Shown: piece by piece, positions 15,133-22,799 of the stretch
Position numbering within the stretch: the stretch's first letter is position 1
Layout: every line of letters begins with the position of its first letter
From: DSXH01 sp964532065
GTDB lineage: Bacteria; Bacteroidota; Ignavibacteria; Ignavibacteriales; Melioribacteraceae
Length of the DNA stretch: 31,735 nucleotides
Assembly (NCBI GenBank): GCA_964532065.1
Contig: CAZHHG010000026.1
Span: forward strand, 1 to 31,735
Direction of reading: 5' to 3'
The notes under the pieces: generated by a model
The model's database searches: none
What the model saw: the letters and a program-made list of their open reading frames with translations, nothing else
Told to the model about the DNA's origin: nothing
Made by a program: the position numbers and the translations under genes

Positions 15133-17964
15133 ATGGCCGAGAAAACCAAAGCTGAACTGCTTAAAGAGCTTACCTCCCTAAAAAGAAAGTATAATACACT
15201 TCTCAAAAAATCCGAAGCGGAAGGTTCAACCCTCCTCGAAACTGAAAAGGAGACACTATTCAATATTGCTTTTGACAACGCGAATCTGGGAATAATAATT
15301 ATAAGCAATACCGGTAAGATTATCGGCGCCAACAGTTTTATAACGAGAATTCTCGGATACGGAAACGAAGAACTTTCGAAGATGACTTATACCGATCTGT
15401 CCCATCCTCACGACAAGGATATAAGTATAAAGATGTTCAAAGAGATACTTGCCGGTAAAAGGAACACCTACCAGGTAGAAAAAAGATATATTCATAAAAG
15501 CGGAACTATAATCTGGGGAAGAGTAAGCGTAACGGCTATTAAGGGTGATAATAAAAAAATTAAATATTTTATTGCTGTAGCGGAGGATGTCAGCGCACAG
15601 CGCGAGATTAAATCCCGCCTCGCCTCAGAAGAAAGATTGCTGAAAGCCTTGATGCACAACATACCCGACAGTATTTATTTCAAGGACCGGGAAAGTAAAT
15701 ATCTGGTTGTTAACTATTACAAAGCAAAGAAACACGGTTATGTTAATCCTGAAGAATTGGTCGGTAAGACCGATTTTGATCTTTTCGACGAGATCCATGC
15801 GGCACAGGCATATAATAATGAACAGGAAATTATCCGAACCGGGCAGCCGATAATCGGTAAAGAGGAAGTTCAGACATACAAAGACGGAAGCACCGCATGG
15901 GTTTCAACAACCAAGATGCCGCTTTACAATGAAAACAACGAGGTGATAGGGACATTCGGAATTACAAGGGATATCACAGACCAAAAGCATGCTGAAAGAA
16001 CCATCAAGGAGAATGAGACAAGGTTTAAAGAACTTTTTAATAATATGAGCAGCGGATGTTCAATTTACGAAGTAAAGAATGACGGCGAGGATTTTATTTT
16101 CAAGGATTTTAATTGGGCAAGCGAAAATTCATTAAAAATTAAGAAAGAAGATGTAGTAGGTAAAAGTATTCAGGAATTTTTTCCTGGGACACGTGATTTT
16201 GGTCTGATAGATGTTTTTAAGAGGGTCTGGAAAACAGGAAATCCGGAATTTTATCCGATGAAGGAATATAAGGACAGTAAAATTTCCGGATGGTTTGAAA
16301 ATTATGTTTATAAACTTCCTTCAGGAGAAATTGTAGCAATATACGATGATGTAACCGAAAAGAAACAGGCAGAAGAAGCACTCATTCAGGAGCGGGAAAG
16401 ATACCACCTTCTCTTTGAAAATTCAGCTGACGGAATACTTTTAATGACCGATCTGTTTGAAGATTGTAACAGCGCTACTCTGAATATTTTCGGTTGTGAA
16501 AAAGAAGAGATAGTAGGTCACCATCCAGCAGAGTTTTCACCGGAGACACAACCCGACGGAAGCAATTCGACCTTAAAGGCAAATGAAAAAATTAAACTCG
16601 CTCTTTCCGGTCAACCTCAAAAATTCTACTGGCAGCACAAAAGGAAGAACGGCGAGCTTGTTGATGTTGAGATTGCGTTGAATTCAGTAATACTCGAAGG
16701 CAGAAAATTAGTCCAGGCGACCTTAAGGGATATAAGCGAAAGAATCTACTCGGAAAAACTTCAGAGTGTTATTTATAAAATTTCGGAGGCCGCCCAGACT
16801 TCAAAGGACATAAATAATCTTTATAAAAACCTCCATGAAATAATGAGCGAACTTGTACCGGTAAAAAATTTCTATATAGCTCTTTATAATGAAAAGGAAG
16901 ACATACTTACATTCCCCTACTTTGTTGATGAATACGATCCTCCCCAGCCGCCAAAGAAGCTCGGTAAAGGAATGACAGAATATGTTATCAGGAATGGGGA
17001 AGCCGCGTTAATCGACGCCAAACGTGATCTTGAATTAAGGGAACAGGGCGAGGTTGAATTGATCGGCGCACCGCAGGCTATCTGGCTCGGGGTTCCGCTC
17101 AAACTCGGGGATAAAGTTGTTGGCGCTATGGTTGTTCAGGATTATGAAAATGAAAATGCATACGGCGAAAACGAAATGCAGCTTCTGATATTCGTATCCG
17201 AACAGATTGCGCAGGCAATTATAAGGAAACAAAATGCCGAGGCCATCAAAAAATATGTGGAAGAACTGAATCAGCTTAATGCCACAAAGGATAAATTCTT
17301 TTCAATCCTCGCTCACGATTTAAGGAACCCGTTTATAACAATACTGGGATTCTCCGAATTGCTTCTATCCGACTTTAAGGATTTATCTGACGAGGAAAAG
17401 ATTTATTATATACAGGAGATGAATAAATCGGCGGAAGTATCCCACAATCTTCTTCATAACCTGCTTCAATGGTCCAGATCCCAGACGGGAAAAATCGAAT
17501 TCAATCCTCAGGAAATTTCACTTCTGGAGATAGTGCACCAAAACATAGAGCTTCTCAAAGCCTCCGCACTTAAAAAGCAGATCCTTTTAGTCAACCGGAT
17601 CGATTCACAAATCCACGTGAAAGCCGACGAGGATATGACCAACACAATTATGCGGAACCTTTTAACCAATGCTCTCAAATTCACAAGCAAAAACGGATCA
17701 GTCACAATCTCTTCAACCGTAAAAGATGACAGGGTATTCATCAGTGTTAAAGACACAGGTGTAGGGATGGACGAAAATACCCGGAAGAAATTATTCCGCC
17801 CGGATGAAACTTTATCAACAACCGGAACCGAAAACGAAACAGGGACCGGACTTGGATTGATGCTTTGCAAAGAATTTGTTGAAAAACACGGCGGACAGAT
17901 TAGTGTAGAGAGTGAATCAGGAAAAGGATCGGAGTTTATTTTTTCACTTCCTCTTGCCGACTGA
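15133..17964 (+). CDS. Soluble multi-PAS/GAF sensor histidine kinase
   Basis: 943 aa with no membrane segment or signal peptide, so a cytoplasmic sensor. Order: coiled coil (1-38), PAS1 (about 42-155), PAS2 (168-283), PAS3 (296-410), PAS4 (424-537), GAF (545-700), HisKA, HATPase. The phospho-acceptor is H728 in SILAHDLRNPF. The ATPase has an N box (NTIMRNLLTNALKF, 837-850), G1 DTGVGMD (874-880) and G2 TGTGLGLMLC. No receiver domain is fused and no response regulator gene lies next to it, so it is an orphan kinase here. PAS1 and PAS2 are followed by typical PAC ends (EDVSAQREIK, RDITDQKHAE). Ligands or cofactors cannot be read from the sequence. The flavoprotein gene starts 37 bp behind the stop. 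Confidence 0.93.
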   Translation: MAEKTKAELLKELTSLKRKYNTLLKKSEAEGSTLLETEKETLFNIAFDNANLGIIIISNTGKIIGANSFITRILGYGNEELSKMTYTDLSHPHDKDISIKMFKEILAGKRNTYQVEKRYIHKSGTIIWGRVSVTAIKGDNKKIKYFIAVAEDVSAQREIKSRLASEERLLKALMHNIPDSIYFKDRESKYLVVNYYKAKKHGYVNPEELVGKTDFDLFDEIHAAQAYNNEQEIIRTGQPIIGKEEVQTYKDGSTAWVSTTKMPLYNENNEVIGTFGITRDITDQKHAERTIKENETRFKELFNNMSSGCSIYEVKNDGEDFIFKDFNWASENSLKIKKEDVVGKSIQEFFPGTRDFGLIDVFKRVWKTGNPEFYPMKEYKDSKISGWFENYVYKLPSGEIVAIYDDVTEKKQAEEALIQERERYHLLFENSADGILLMTDLFEDCNSATLNIFGCEKEEIVGHHPAEFSPETQPDGSNSTLKANEKIKLALSGQPQKFYWQHKRKNGELVDVEIALNSVILEGRKLVQATLRDISERIYSEKLQSVIYKISEAAQTSKDINNLYKNLHEIMSELVPVKNFYIALYNEKEDILTFPYFVDEYDPPQPPKKLGKGMTEYVIRNGEAALIDAKRDLELREQGEVELIGAPQAIWLGVPLKLGDKVVGAMVVQDYENENAYGENEMQLLIFVSEQIAQAIIRKQNAEAIKKYVEELNQLNATKDKFFSILAHDLRNPFITILGFSELLLSDFKDLSDEEKIYYIQEMNKSAEVSHNLLHNLLQWSRSQTGKIEFNPQEISLLEIVHQNIELLKASALKKQILLVNRIDSQIHVKADEDMTNTIMRNLLTNALKFTSKNGSVTISSTVKDDRVFISVKDTGVGMDENTRKKLFRPDETLSTTGTENETGTGLGLMLCKEFVEKHGGQISVESESGKGSEFIFSLPLAD

Positions 17965-17993
17965 AAATAGTATTACATCTTCAATCTTGATTC

Positions 17994-17997
17994 GAGG
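17994..17997 (+). promoter_or_regulatory. Ribosome-binding site deciding the flavoprotein start
   Basis: GAGG is 4 nt before ATG 18002. It supports this start over ATG 17912, which would overlap the histidine kinase gene by 53 bp and add 30 residues with no counterpart in the family. Confidence 0.5.
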
Positions 17998-18001
17998 TTT
18001 A

Positions 18002-18670
18002 ATGGCAAAACTAAAACTCATCTCATACAATCACCCATTGTCCCTGAAAGAGGATGAAATGGTTGCAAGAGCGCTGGATTTTGAATCTCTGCTTAAAAAC
18101 CGGAGATCAGTAAGAGCCTTTTCCCCAGAAAACATTCCGTTAGAAATCATAAAAAGGTGTATATCAGCAGCTGGAGCCTCTCCAAGCGGCGCAAACCGTC
18201 AGCCCTGGCACTTTGTTGTAATTTCGGATCCGGTTATTAAGAAGAAAATCCGGGAAGCCGCTGAAGCCGAAGAAAGAGAATTCTATAACGGTAAAGCGCC
18301 TGCCGAATGGCTCGAAGCGCTCGCCCCGCTCGGCACAGATGAACATAAACCCTTCCTCGAAACCGCACCATATCTCATAGTGATCTTTGAAAAGAAATAT
18401 GACGAGACCCCCGGTCACGAAACAATTAAGAATTATTATACTAAAGAGTCGGTAGGCATTGCAACGGGAATTCTGATTACAGCCCTTCACAATGCAGGAA
18501 TTTCAACACTCACCCACACACCCGCTCCGATGAAATTTCTGAATGAGATTCTTGAGAGGCCCGGCAGCGAAAAACCTTTCCTGATACTTGTTGCGGGATA
18601 CCCTGCAGAGAACTGCATGGTTCCTGAAATAAAAAGAAAGAGCATTGATCAGATAGCTGAATTCAGATAA
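18002..18670 (+). CDS. Nitroreductase-superfamily flavoprotein, iodotyrosine-deiodinase-like
   Basis: 222 aa from ATG 18002. FMN-binding features of the superfamily are visible: RRSVRAF (34-40), AAGASPSGANRQPWHFVV (56-73) and GYPAEN near 199-204. The lid region resembles iodotyrosine deiodinase (IYD), not a generic nitroreductase: E91, Y95 and K116 occur with spacings of 4 and 21. As I recall, human IYD uses E157, Y161 and K182, the same spacings, to clamp the zwitterion of halotyrosine. Further IYD-like blocks are LETAPYLIVIFE, YYTKESVGIATGILITALHNAGISTLTHTP and the C-terminal VPEIKRKSIDQI. Likely reaction: reductive dehalogenation of halotyrosines or a related halophenol. It sits between an orphan kinase and a convergent RNA methyltransferase, so context gives no pathway. 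Confidence 0.8.
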   Translation: MAKLKLISYNHPLSLKEDEMVARALDFESLLKNRRSVRAFSPENIPLEIIKRCISAAGASPSGANRQPWHFVVISDPVIKKKIREAAEAEEREFYNGKAPAEWLEALAPLGTDEHKPFLETAPYLIVIFEKKYDETPGHETIKNYYTKESVGIATGILITALHNAGISTLTHTPAPMKFLNEILERPGSEKPFLILVAGYPAENCMVPEIKRKSIDQIAEFR

Positions 18671-18701
18671 TTATTATAATGGAGTGATTAAAAACTCAGA
18701 T

Positions 18702-19469
18702 TCAGTTTTTTGCCGAAGTCAATCCGGAGAGGAAGACGGCGGCAGAACTGGCGACGTTCAGAGATTCAGCTTTACCTTTTTTAGGGATTGTTAAAACGTG
18801 ATCGGCAAGATTAATGAGTTCCTGGGAAGGGCCGTGCGCTTCGCTCGAAAAAACAATTACCGATTTTTCAGGTTTACTGAATCCATAAAGATCCTCCCCT
18901 CTTAAGTCGGTAACCAGAATTTTAAAATTATTCTGTTTCAGATGTTCCAATTCGCCGTAGAAATTCTCAACTTCAATTACGCTTAAATGGAATGCCGATC
19001 CAGCGGAAGAACGGATTACTTTCGGATTAAATGTTTCTGCCGAGTCATTGGAGGCAATTATGGAGCTTATTCCGAACCAGTCGGACGTTCTTATAATCGT
19101 TCCCATATTTCCCGGATCGGAAATCGATTCGAGGGCTACAATAATTTTTTCTTTGTTCAGATTAACCGGTTTTGGTTTAGGAACTCCGAAGACGCCGATA
19201 ATTCCCTGGGGTGTTTGAGTATCTGAGATTCTTTCGAGCTCATTATGACTGATCAGTTCGATAGTAAGATCTTTAAGGAGCTGGTTTTTGAAGAACGACG
19301 GATTAGTATCCCGGAATGAAACGGTAGTAAGTATTGCCTCGCAGCTTAATTTTGCGCGGAGAGCTTCGATAATAAGTTTATGACCCTCTACCAGGAACTT
19401 CTGTTCGAGGAGGCGGTACTTTTTCTGGTTCAGATTAGCGTAATATTTAAGCTGATTCTTCGAAAACAT
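18702..19469 (-). CDS. TrmH/SpoU-family RNA 2'-O-methyltransferase
   Basis: 255 aa. An N-terminal substrate-binding domain (about 1-95, with KKYRLLEQKFLVEGHKLIIEAL) is followed by the SPOUT trefoil-knot domain. All three family motifs are present: motif 1 DPGNMGTIIRTSDWFG with N121 and R127, motif 2 VIVFSSEAHGPS with E210, motif 3 IPKKGKAESLNVASSAAVFLSG with S236 and N238. It uses S-adenosylmethionine to methylate a ribose 2'-OH in rRNA or tRNA. The fusion with this N-terminal domain is more like the 23S rRNA (RlmB/TsnR-type) group, but the exact target nucleotide cannot be told. It is divergent from the tRNA-Thr gene. Confidence 0.9.
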   Translation of the reverse strand: MFSKNQLKYYANLNQKKYRLLEQKFLVEGHKLIIEALRAKLSCEAILTTVSFRDTNPSFFKNQLLKDLTIELISHNELERISDTQTPQGIIGVFGVPKPKPVNLNKEKIIVALESISDPGNMGTIIRTSDWFGISSIIASNDSAETFNPKVIRSSAGSAFHLSVIEVENFYGELEHLKQNNFKILVTDLRGEDLYGFSKPEKSVIVFSSEAHGPSQELINLADHVLTIPKKGKAESLNVASSAAVFLSGLTSAKN

Positions 19470-19555
19470 TTGAATCCGGAAAATTTCCGTAATAAGTTAC
19501 AAAAGTTTGCATCGAATGTTAATTTATTTTAGATTTGTGCCTCAAATTTAGTAAC

Positions 19556-19628
19556 GCTGGCGTAGCTCAGCTGGTAGAGCAGCTGATTTGTAATCAGCCG
19601 GTCGGCGGTTCAAATCCGTCCGCCAGCT
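19556..19628 (+). tRNA. trnT: tRNA-Thr(UGU)
   Basis: A complete cloverleaf of 73 nt: acceptor GCTGGCG/CGCCAGC, D stem GCTC/GAGC, anticodon stem GCTGA/TCAGC with loop TTTGTAA, T stem GGCGG/CCGTC (one G-T pair) with loop TTCAAAT, discriminator T. The anticodon TGT reads ACA (Thr). CCA is not encoded. It lies at the border between the core-like left part and the AT-rich defence island, so its 3' end is a natural candidate attachment site. Confidence 0.96.
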
Positions 19629-19630
19629 CA

Positions 19631-19667
19631 AAAAGCCCCGAAATCGAAAGAAATCGGGGCTTTTTTA
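19631..19667 (+). terminator. Intrinsic terminator of tRNA-Thr
   Basis: AAAAGCCCCGA (19631-19641) pairs with TCGGGGCTTTT (19654-19664) around a 12-nt loop and runs into a T tract. It starts directly behind the tRNA and should end its transcript. Confidence 0.88.
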
Positions 19668-20522
19668 TTTCCTTCCTTTCAGAATTTTACTTAAACAAAA
19701 CTACTTTTCAGGTAGTTACTACAGCAAAGCTACCGCACTATAAATATTATCTGTTTCAATTTTTTATTAATTGAAACGTTATTAGAAAAACCTTATAGAT
19801 AAAGAGATAAGTTCAAATACCAACCGGGATCGTTCAATTCTCTAAAAGTAATGTTATATCATATAAGAATCAGAAAAGAAGCACTTGAACAAGGAAGTTA
19901 TGGGTACGCACGCGGTACCTTACGGTTTGAAGGTTATCCTTCAATCTATAAATTAATATCACACTGATTGAACAGATCAAACAGATAAAAACAGATCTAA
20001 TAAAATCATTCCGGCAATGCATGCAATTCCCTAATTCATTGAAGCTATGGGTTCAAGATTCTTCGTCGTCCCGATTATATAACATTTTCCAGAAGACTGG
20101 TGTAAAGAGCAGATCGCAGCTTATCAGGTTATTTATTTAGGAGGGTTCAATTAAATAGAAGTTGGGGAGGTGCGGGGAATATTATACGGCAATAATGATG
20201 TTTCGTTCCGCCGAACAACTAAATTCTTCACCTCATAAAACTTTATTTCTATTATTTTTGTTTTTAGATTCTAGTAAAATTCCTCTGGCTCTCCACCGCC
20301 ATTCGCCGCATTGATCTGAACTGTTTATAATAACCCGAAACGAATCAGCCCCACAGAATTTTTCGGTTCGACGGATTATACGGCCGCTGCCTTAAACTAC
20401 TTTTGCCACCTCGAATTATAATATAGAATTTCCCGGAATAGAAATAGTTTGATTCTTTACACTACACTCAAAAAAAGAAAATCTTTCCCCATTGAATCAA
20501 ATAACTTTAGAAACAATTGAAA
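19668..20522. other. Gene-poor junction between tRNA-Thr and the defence island
   Basis: About 855 bp with no open reading frame I would call. Stop codons are frequent in all frames and no family motif appears. It holds small inverted repeats: AACTAC/GTAGTT near 19699-19717, a 9-bp pair at 19753-19777 and TTGAAGG/CCTTCAA at 19927-19944. None has a T tract. The stretch has mixed base composition, with locally GC-richer pieces (about 20275-20410). That fits decayed or patchwork sequence behind an integration site, which is inference. Confidence 0.5.
19753..19777. repeat. 9-bp perfect inverted repeat GTTTCAATT / AATTGAAAC
   Basis: The arms 19753-19761 and 19769-19777 are exact reverse complements around a 7-nt AT loop. 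It is a single copy about 90 bp behind the tRNA terminator. It could be a protein-binding or recombination site, or chance in AT-rich DNA. Confidence 0.4.
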
Positions 20523-21644
20523 TCAAATATCAGCTTGACTACTTTTAAATTTTCCAAGAACGAATAAAATAGTGGCAAAAATGCTAAGAATTGTAAGGAC
20601 ATATTTTGAAATGGTTTGATAATGATGTAAATAACTTACTTCATTATCCAATTTCAACCAGCACAAACGGCGGAAATTAAGATTTTCAAAAGTCCAGGAG
20701 AGGTATTCAAAATAGTTTTTGATGTTTTCATGTTGTAACATTAAGTGAGAATATTGATTAGACATCTCCGGATAATCATTAGCAGATAATTGATTCAATA
20801 TAAAATCGGCATACCTAATAGAATTTGTACTTAATGATTGAAAGATTGATTTTTCAATTTCATTTTTCTGGGAGTAATTACTTACCTTAATAATTTCGAT
20901 AGTTTGTAGCTGAAGCAAATCAATATTACGTGTAATTCTAGAATTGTACTTTATTTCGTTTATGAACTTAAGACGATCTTCCCATTTATCATAGTAATAA
21001 CTTTGAAGAATCCAGGAAAGCAAAATAATAAAACCTGCTGCCCAATTAAGTTTAGATTCTAATGTTAACTTACCTTTGTACCATCTTAGACCACCTAATA
21101 GCAATAAAAAACTCCCAAATAGATGAATTAAGACAAAAATATTTCTTTCATTAGAGATGCGATTTACACCTATAGTTAATTCCTGCTCCATTGCATCATA
21201 AGTCAATATTGTCAACAATGAAATTGGGAAGACAAAGCCTGACAAATCGGTTAGTTTATAAATATCTTTATTCATTAAAGTGTTAATCTGCTCGTGGAAA
21301 ATAGAATCTTGAAATTGAATACAGATATTAACATGTGCATTTAATAAATCTTCAATTCTTCTTAAAGTAGCTTGTTCATAATTCTCATAATTTGTTTTGA
21401 CCGATTCATATCTATTATCACTACCATATTTCATAACAAATGATTTACTTTGAAACAATAGTAAATCATGATAGTTGGAAGAAAAAAAACGTAATGCTTC
21501 ATAATTACTATTCATTTTCCATATTGTAACATTAAGCATGTATGTTTTAACTAAAGAAGAGATCATTATGATGGCTAAACCCATTGCGGCTACTATAATG
21601 AACTTATAATTTTTCCAATGATCAAAAACCTTTTTCTTCTTCAT
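20523..21644 (-). CDS. Four-TM membrane protein of unknown function, two large predicted periplasmic loops
   Basis: 373 aa, family not recognised. Hydrophobic segments lie at about 14-32, 168-186, 198-217 and 347-365. The charge pattern is clear: MKKKKVFDHWKNYK before TM1, YKGKLTLESK between TM2 and TM3 and KFKSSQ after TM4 are basic and should face the cytoplasm. Loops 33-167 and 218-346 should then be periplasmic. Both loops are of similar length, largely helical in appearance and rich in Asn, Tyr, Glu and Lys, so the protein looks like two repeats of TM-loop-TM. No catalytic motif is visible. Its start is 21 bp behind the stop of the nuclease-like gene, so the two probably share a transcript. 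A sensor or pore-like partner is speculation. Confidence 0.6.
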   Translation of the reverse strand: MKKKKVFDHWKNYKFIIVAAMGLAIIMISSLVKTYMLNVTIWKMNSNYEALRFFSSNYHDLLLFQSKSFVMKYGSDNRYESVKTNYENYEQATLRRIEDLLNAHVNICIQFQDSIFHEQINTLMNKDIYKLTDLSGFVFPISLLTILTYDAMEQELTIGVNRISNERNIFVLIHLFGSFLLLLGGLRWYKGKLTLESKLNWAAGFIILLSWILQSYYYDKWEDRLKFINEIKYNSRITRNIDLLQLQTIEIIKVSNYSQKNEIEKSIFQSLSTNSIRYADFILNQLSANDYPEMSNQYSHLMLQHENIKNYFEYLSWTFENLNFRRLCWLKLDNEVSYLHHYQTISKYVLTILSIFATILFVLGKFKSSQADI

Positions 21645-21665
21645 TTTATTAATTGGTAAAGATAT

Positions 21666-22646
21666 TCATAAAATATCCTTCATAGTTTTTGCTTTTATAA
21701 GATTTTTGAAACTCGTATATCTTGGTGCTTGAGGAGCTAAACCTTTATTGTTTTTGGGTAATGTTATGGGTTTAATCTTTACTGCAGGACCTTTGAAATA
21801 AACTACATACTTGTTTGAGTCCTGATACTTTTCAATATTTTCGACTTCTGCATAATGAGTGATAGCAGAAACGGGATTAACCTGGTAACCGGCTATATAC
21901 TTCACCCTTTCTAACATTGAAGAGGACATTCTAATTGCAAACCAACGATTTTCACCGAGGAATACTTTCTCAAAACCGTCTGCGCGGGCGGGGACAATGA
22001 TTGTATCGAGGTCTTCGAGTTTTACTTTGGGGGATTTTGATTTTGTTATTATTCTAATTTCTTCCTGGAAGGGATCGAACTTGTGAATTTTATCGCTACC
22101 ATTCACGAATGTTTGAAATTCCAATAAATCTTTGTTAAGGGTAAGTTGTTTAAGTACATTGTCGAGATCGGAAGTAATTTGATCTATCACTACAATAGCG
22201 GCAATTGGTTTTTCAAATATAATTTCCTCAAGCAAAGCATCAATATTTCTTATGCCAGATTTTGACATATAATCATTAATAAACTTCTCTTTTTCTTTAT
22301 CCTTGGTAACAGCTTCGAGCAGAAAGCTTTTTATTTTTCTTCCGCTGGTTTTATATGATATCGCAAATCTTAGAAGCTGGTCACCGATATGCTTATAAGG
22401 ATCGTGTTTGGCGAGCTCATTTTCGATAATATATAACCGTGGTTCTTTTTCGAAAGAAAGGTCGATTAAATAGCCGTCCGGGATAGTAACGATATTATCA
22501 TTAACTAATTTTTTCTTTACATCAATGTAAATTGATTGTTCACCGAAGATGGCTTTTGCATTAGCAACTATCTCCTGCTCAAATTCCTTTTCGGTTTTGT
22601 AGTCGTAAGGAAGGAATATTTTGTTGTTATGGATGAGATTGTTCAT
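21666..22646 (-). CDS. Nuclease-like (PD-(D/E)xK-type) protein with C-terminal PUA-like domain, putative defence protein
   Basis: 326 aa. Residues about 18-110 resemble a restriction-endonuclease-like fold: FEQEIV (E24), IPDGYLIDL with D57, then LYIIENELAKHD with E75-N-E77, and DQLLRFAISY. E-x-E instead of E-x-K is known from some endonucleases such as BamHI, so activity is possible but not certain. After a helical middle part, residues about 210-320 (DTIIVPA, FEKVFLGENRWFAIRMSSSMLERVKYIAGYQ, PVSAITHYAEV, KYVVYFKGPA, PRYTSFKNLIKA) look like a compact PUA/EVE/ASCH-type beta domain, the kind that can read modified nucleic acid. It follows hsdM after 153 bp and precedes the four-TM gene by 21 bp. 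Fold assignments are from motif reading only. Confidence 0.55.
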   Translation of the reverse strand: MNNLIHNNKIFLPYDYKTEKEFEQEIVANAKAIFGEQSIYIDVKKKLVNDNIVTIPDGYLIDLSFEKEPRLYIIENELAKHDPYKHIGDQLLRFAISYKTSGRKIKSFLLEAVTKDKEKEKFINDYMSKSGIRNIDALLEEIIFEKPIAAIVVIDQITSDLDNVLKQLTLNKDLLEFQTFVNGSDKIHKFDPFQEEIRIITKSKSPKVKLEDLDTIIVPARADGFEKVFLGENRWFAIRMSSSMLERVKYIAGYQVNPVSAITHYAEVENIEKYQDSNKYVVYFKGPAVKIKPITLPKNNKGLAPQAPRYTSFKNLIKAKTMKDIL

Positions 22647-22799
22647 ATAAGTTCAGTTATGTTGTTTTTTGAGATGTGAAAGAGTTTGATGTCTGACATA
22701 ATAATTCGTTATGAGTTTATAAAATCATCATTATTCATACTATTTCATTCAGTCAAGTAATGGAACATGACTTCCAAAGAAAGAGGTGTACACATATTA

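Noticed and set aside
17912..18001. Longer start for the deiodinase-like protein
   Set aside because: It overlaps the histidine kinase gene by 53 bp and adds 30 residues not expected in the family.
19753..19777. CRISPR repeat
   Set aside because: The ends GTTTCAAT and ATTGAAAC resemble some CRISPR repeats, but there is one copy only, no spacers and no cas gene.
19927..19944. Terminator hairpin TTGAAGG-TTAT-CCTTCAA
   Set aside because: No T tract follows and no gene ends next to it.
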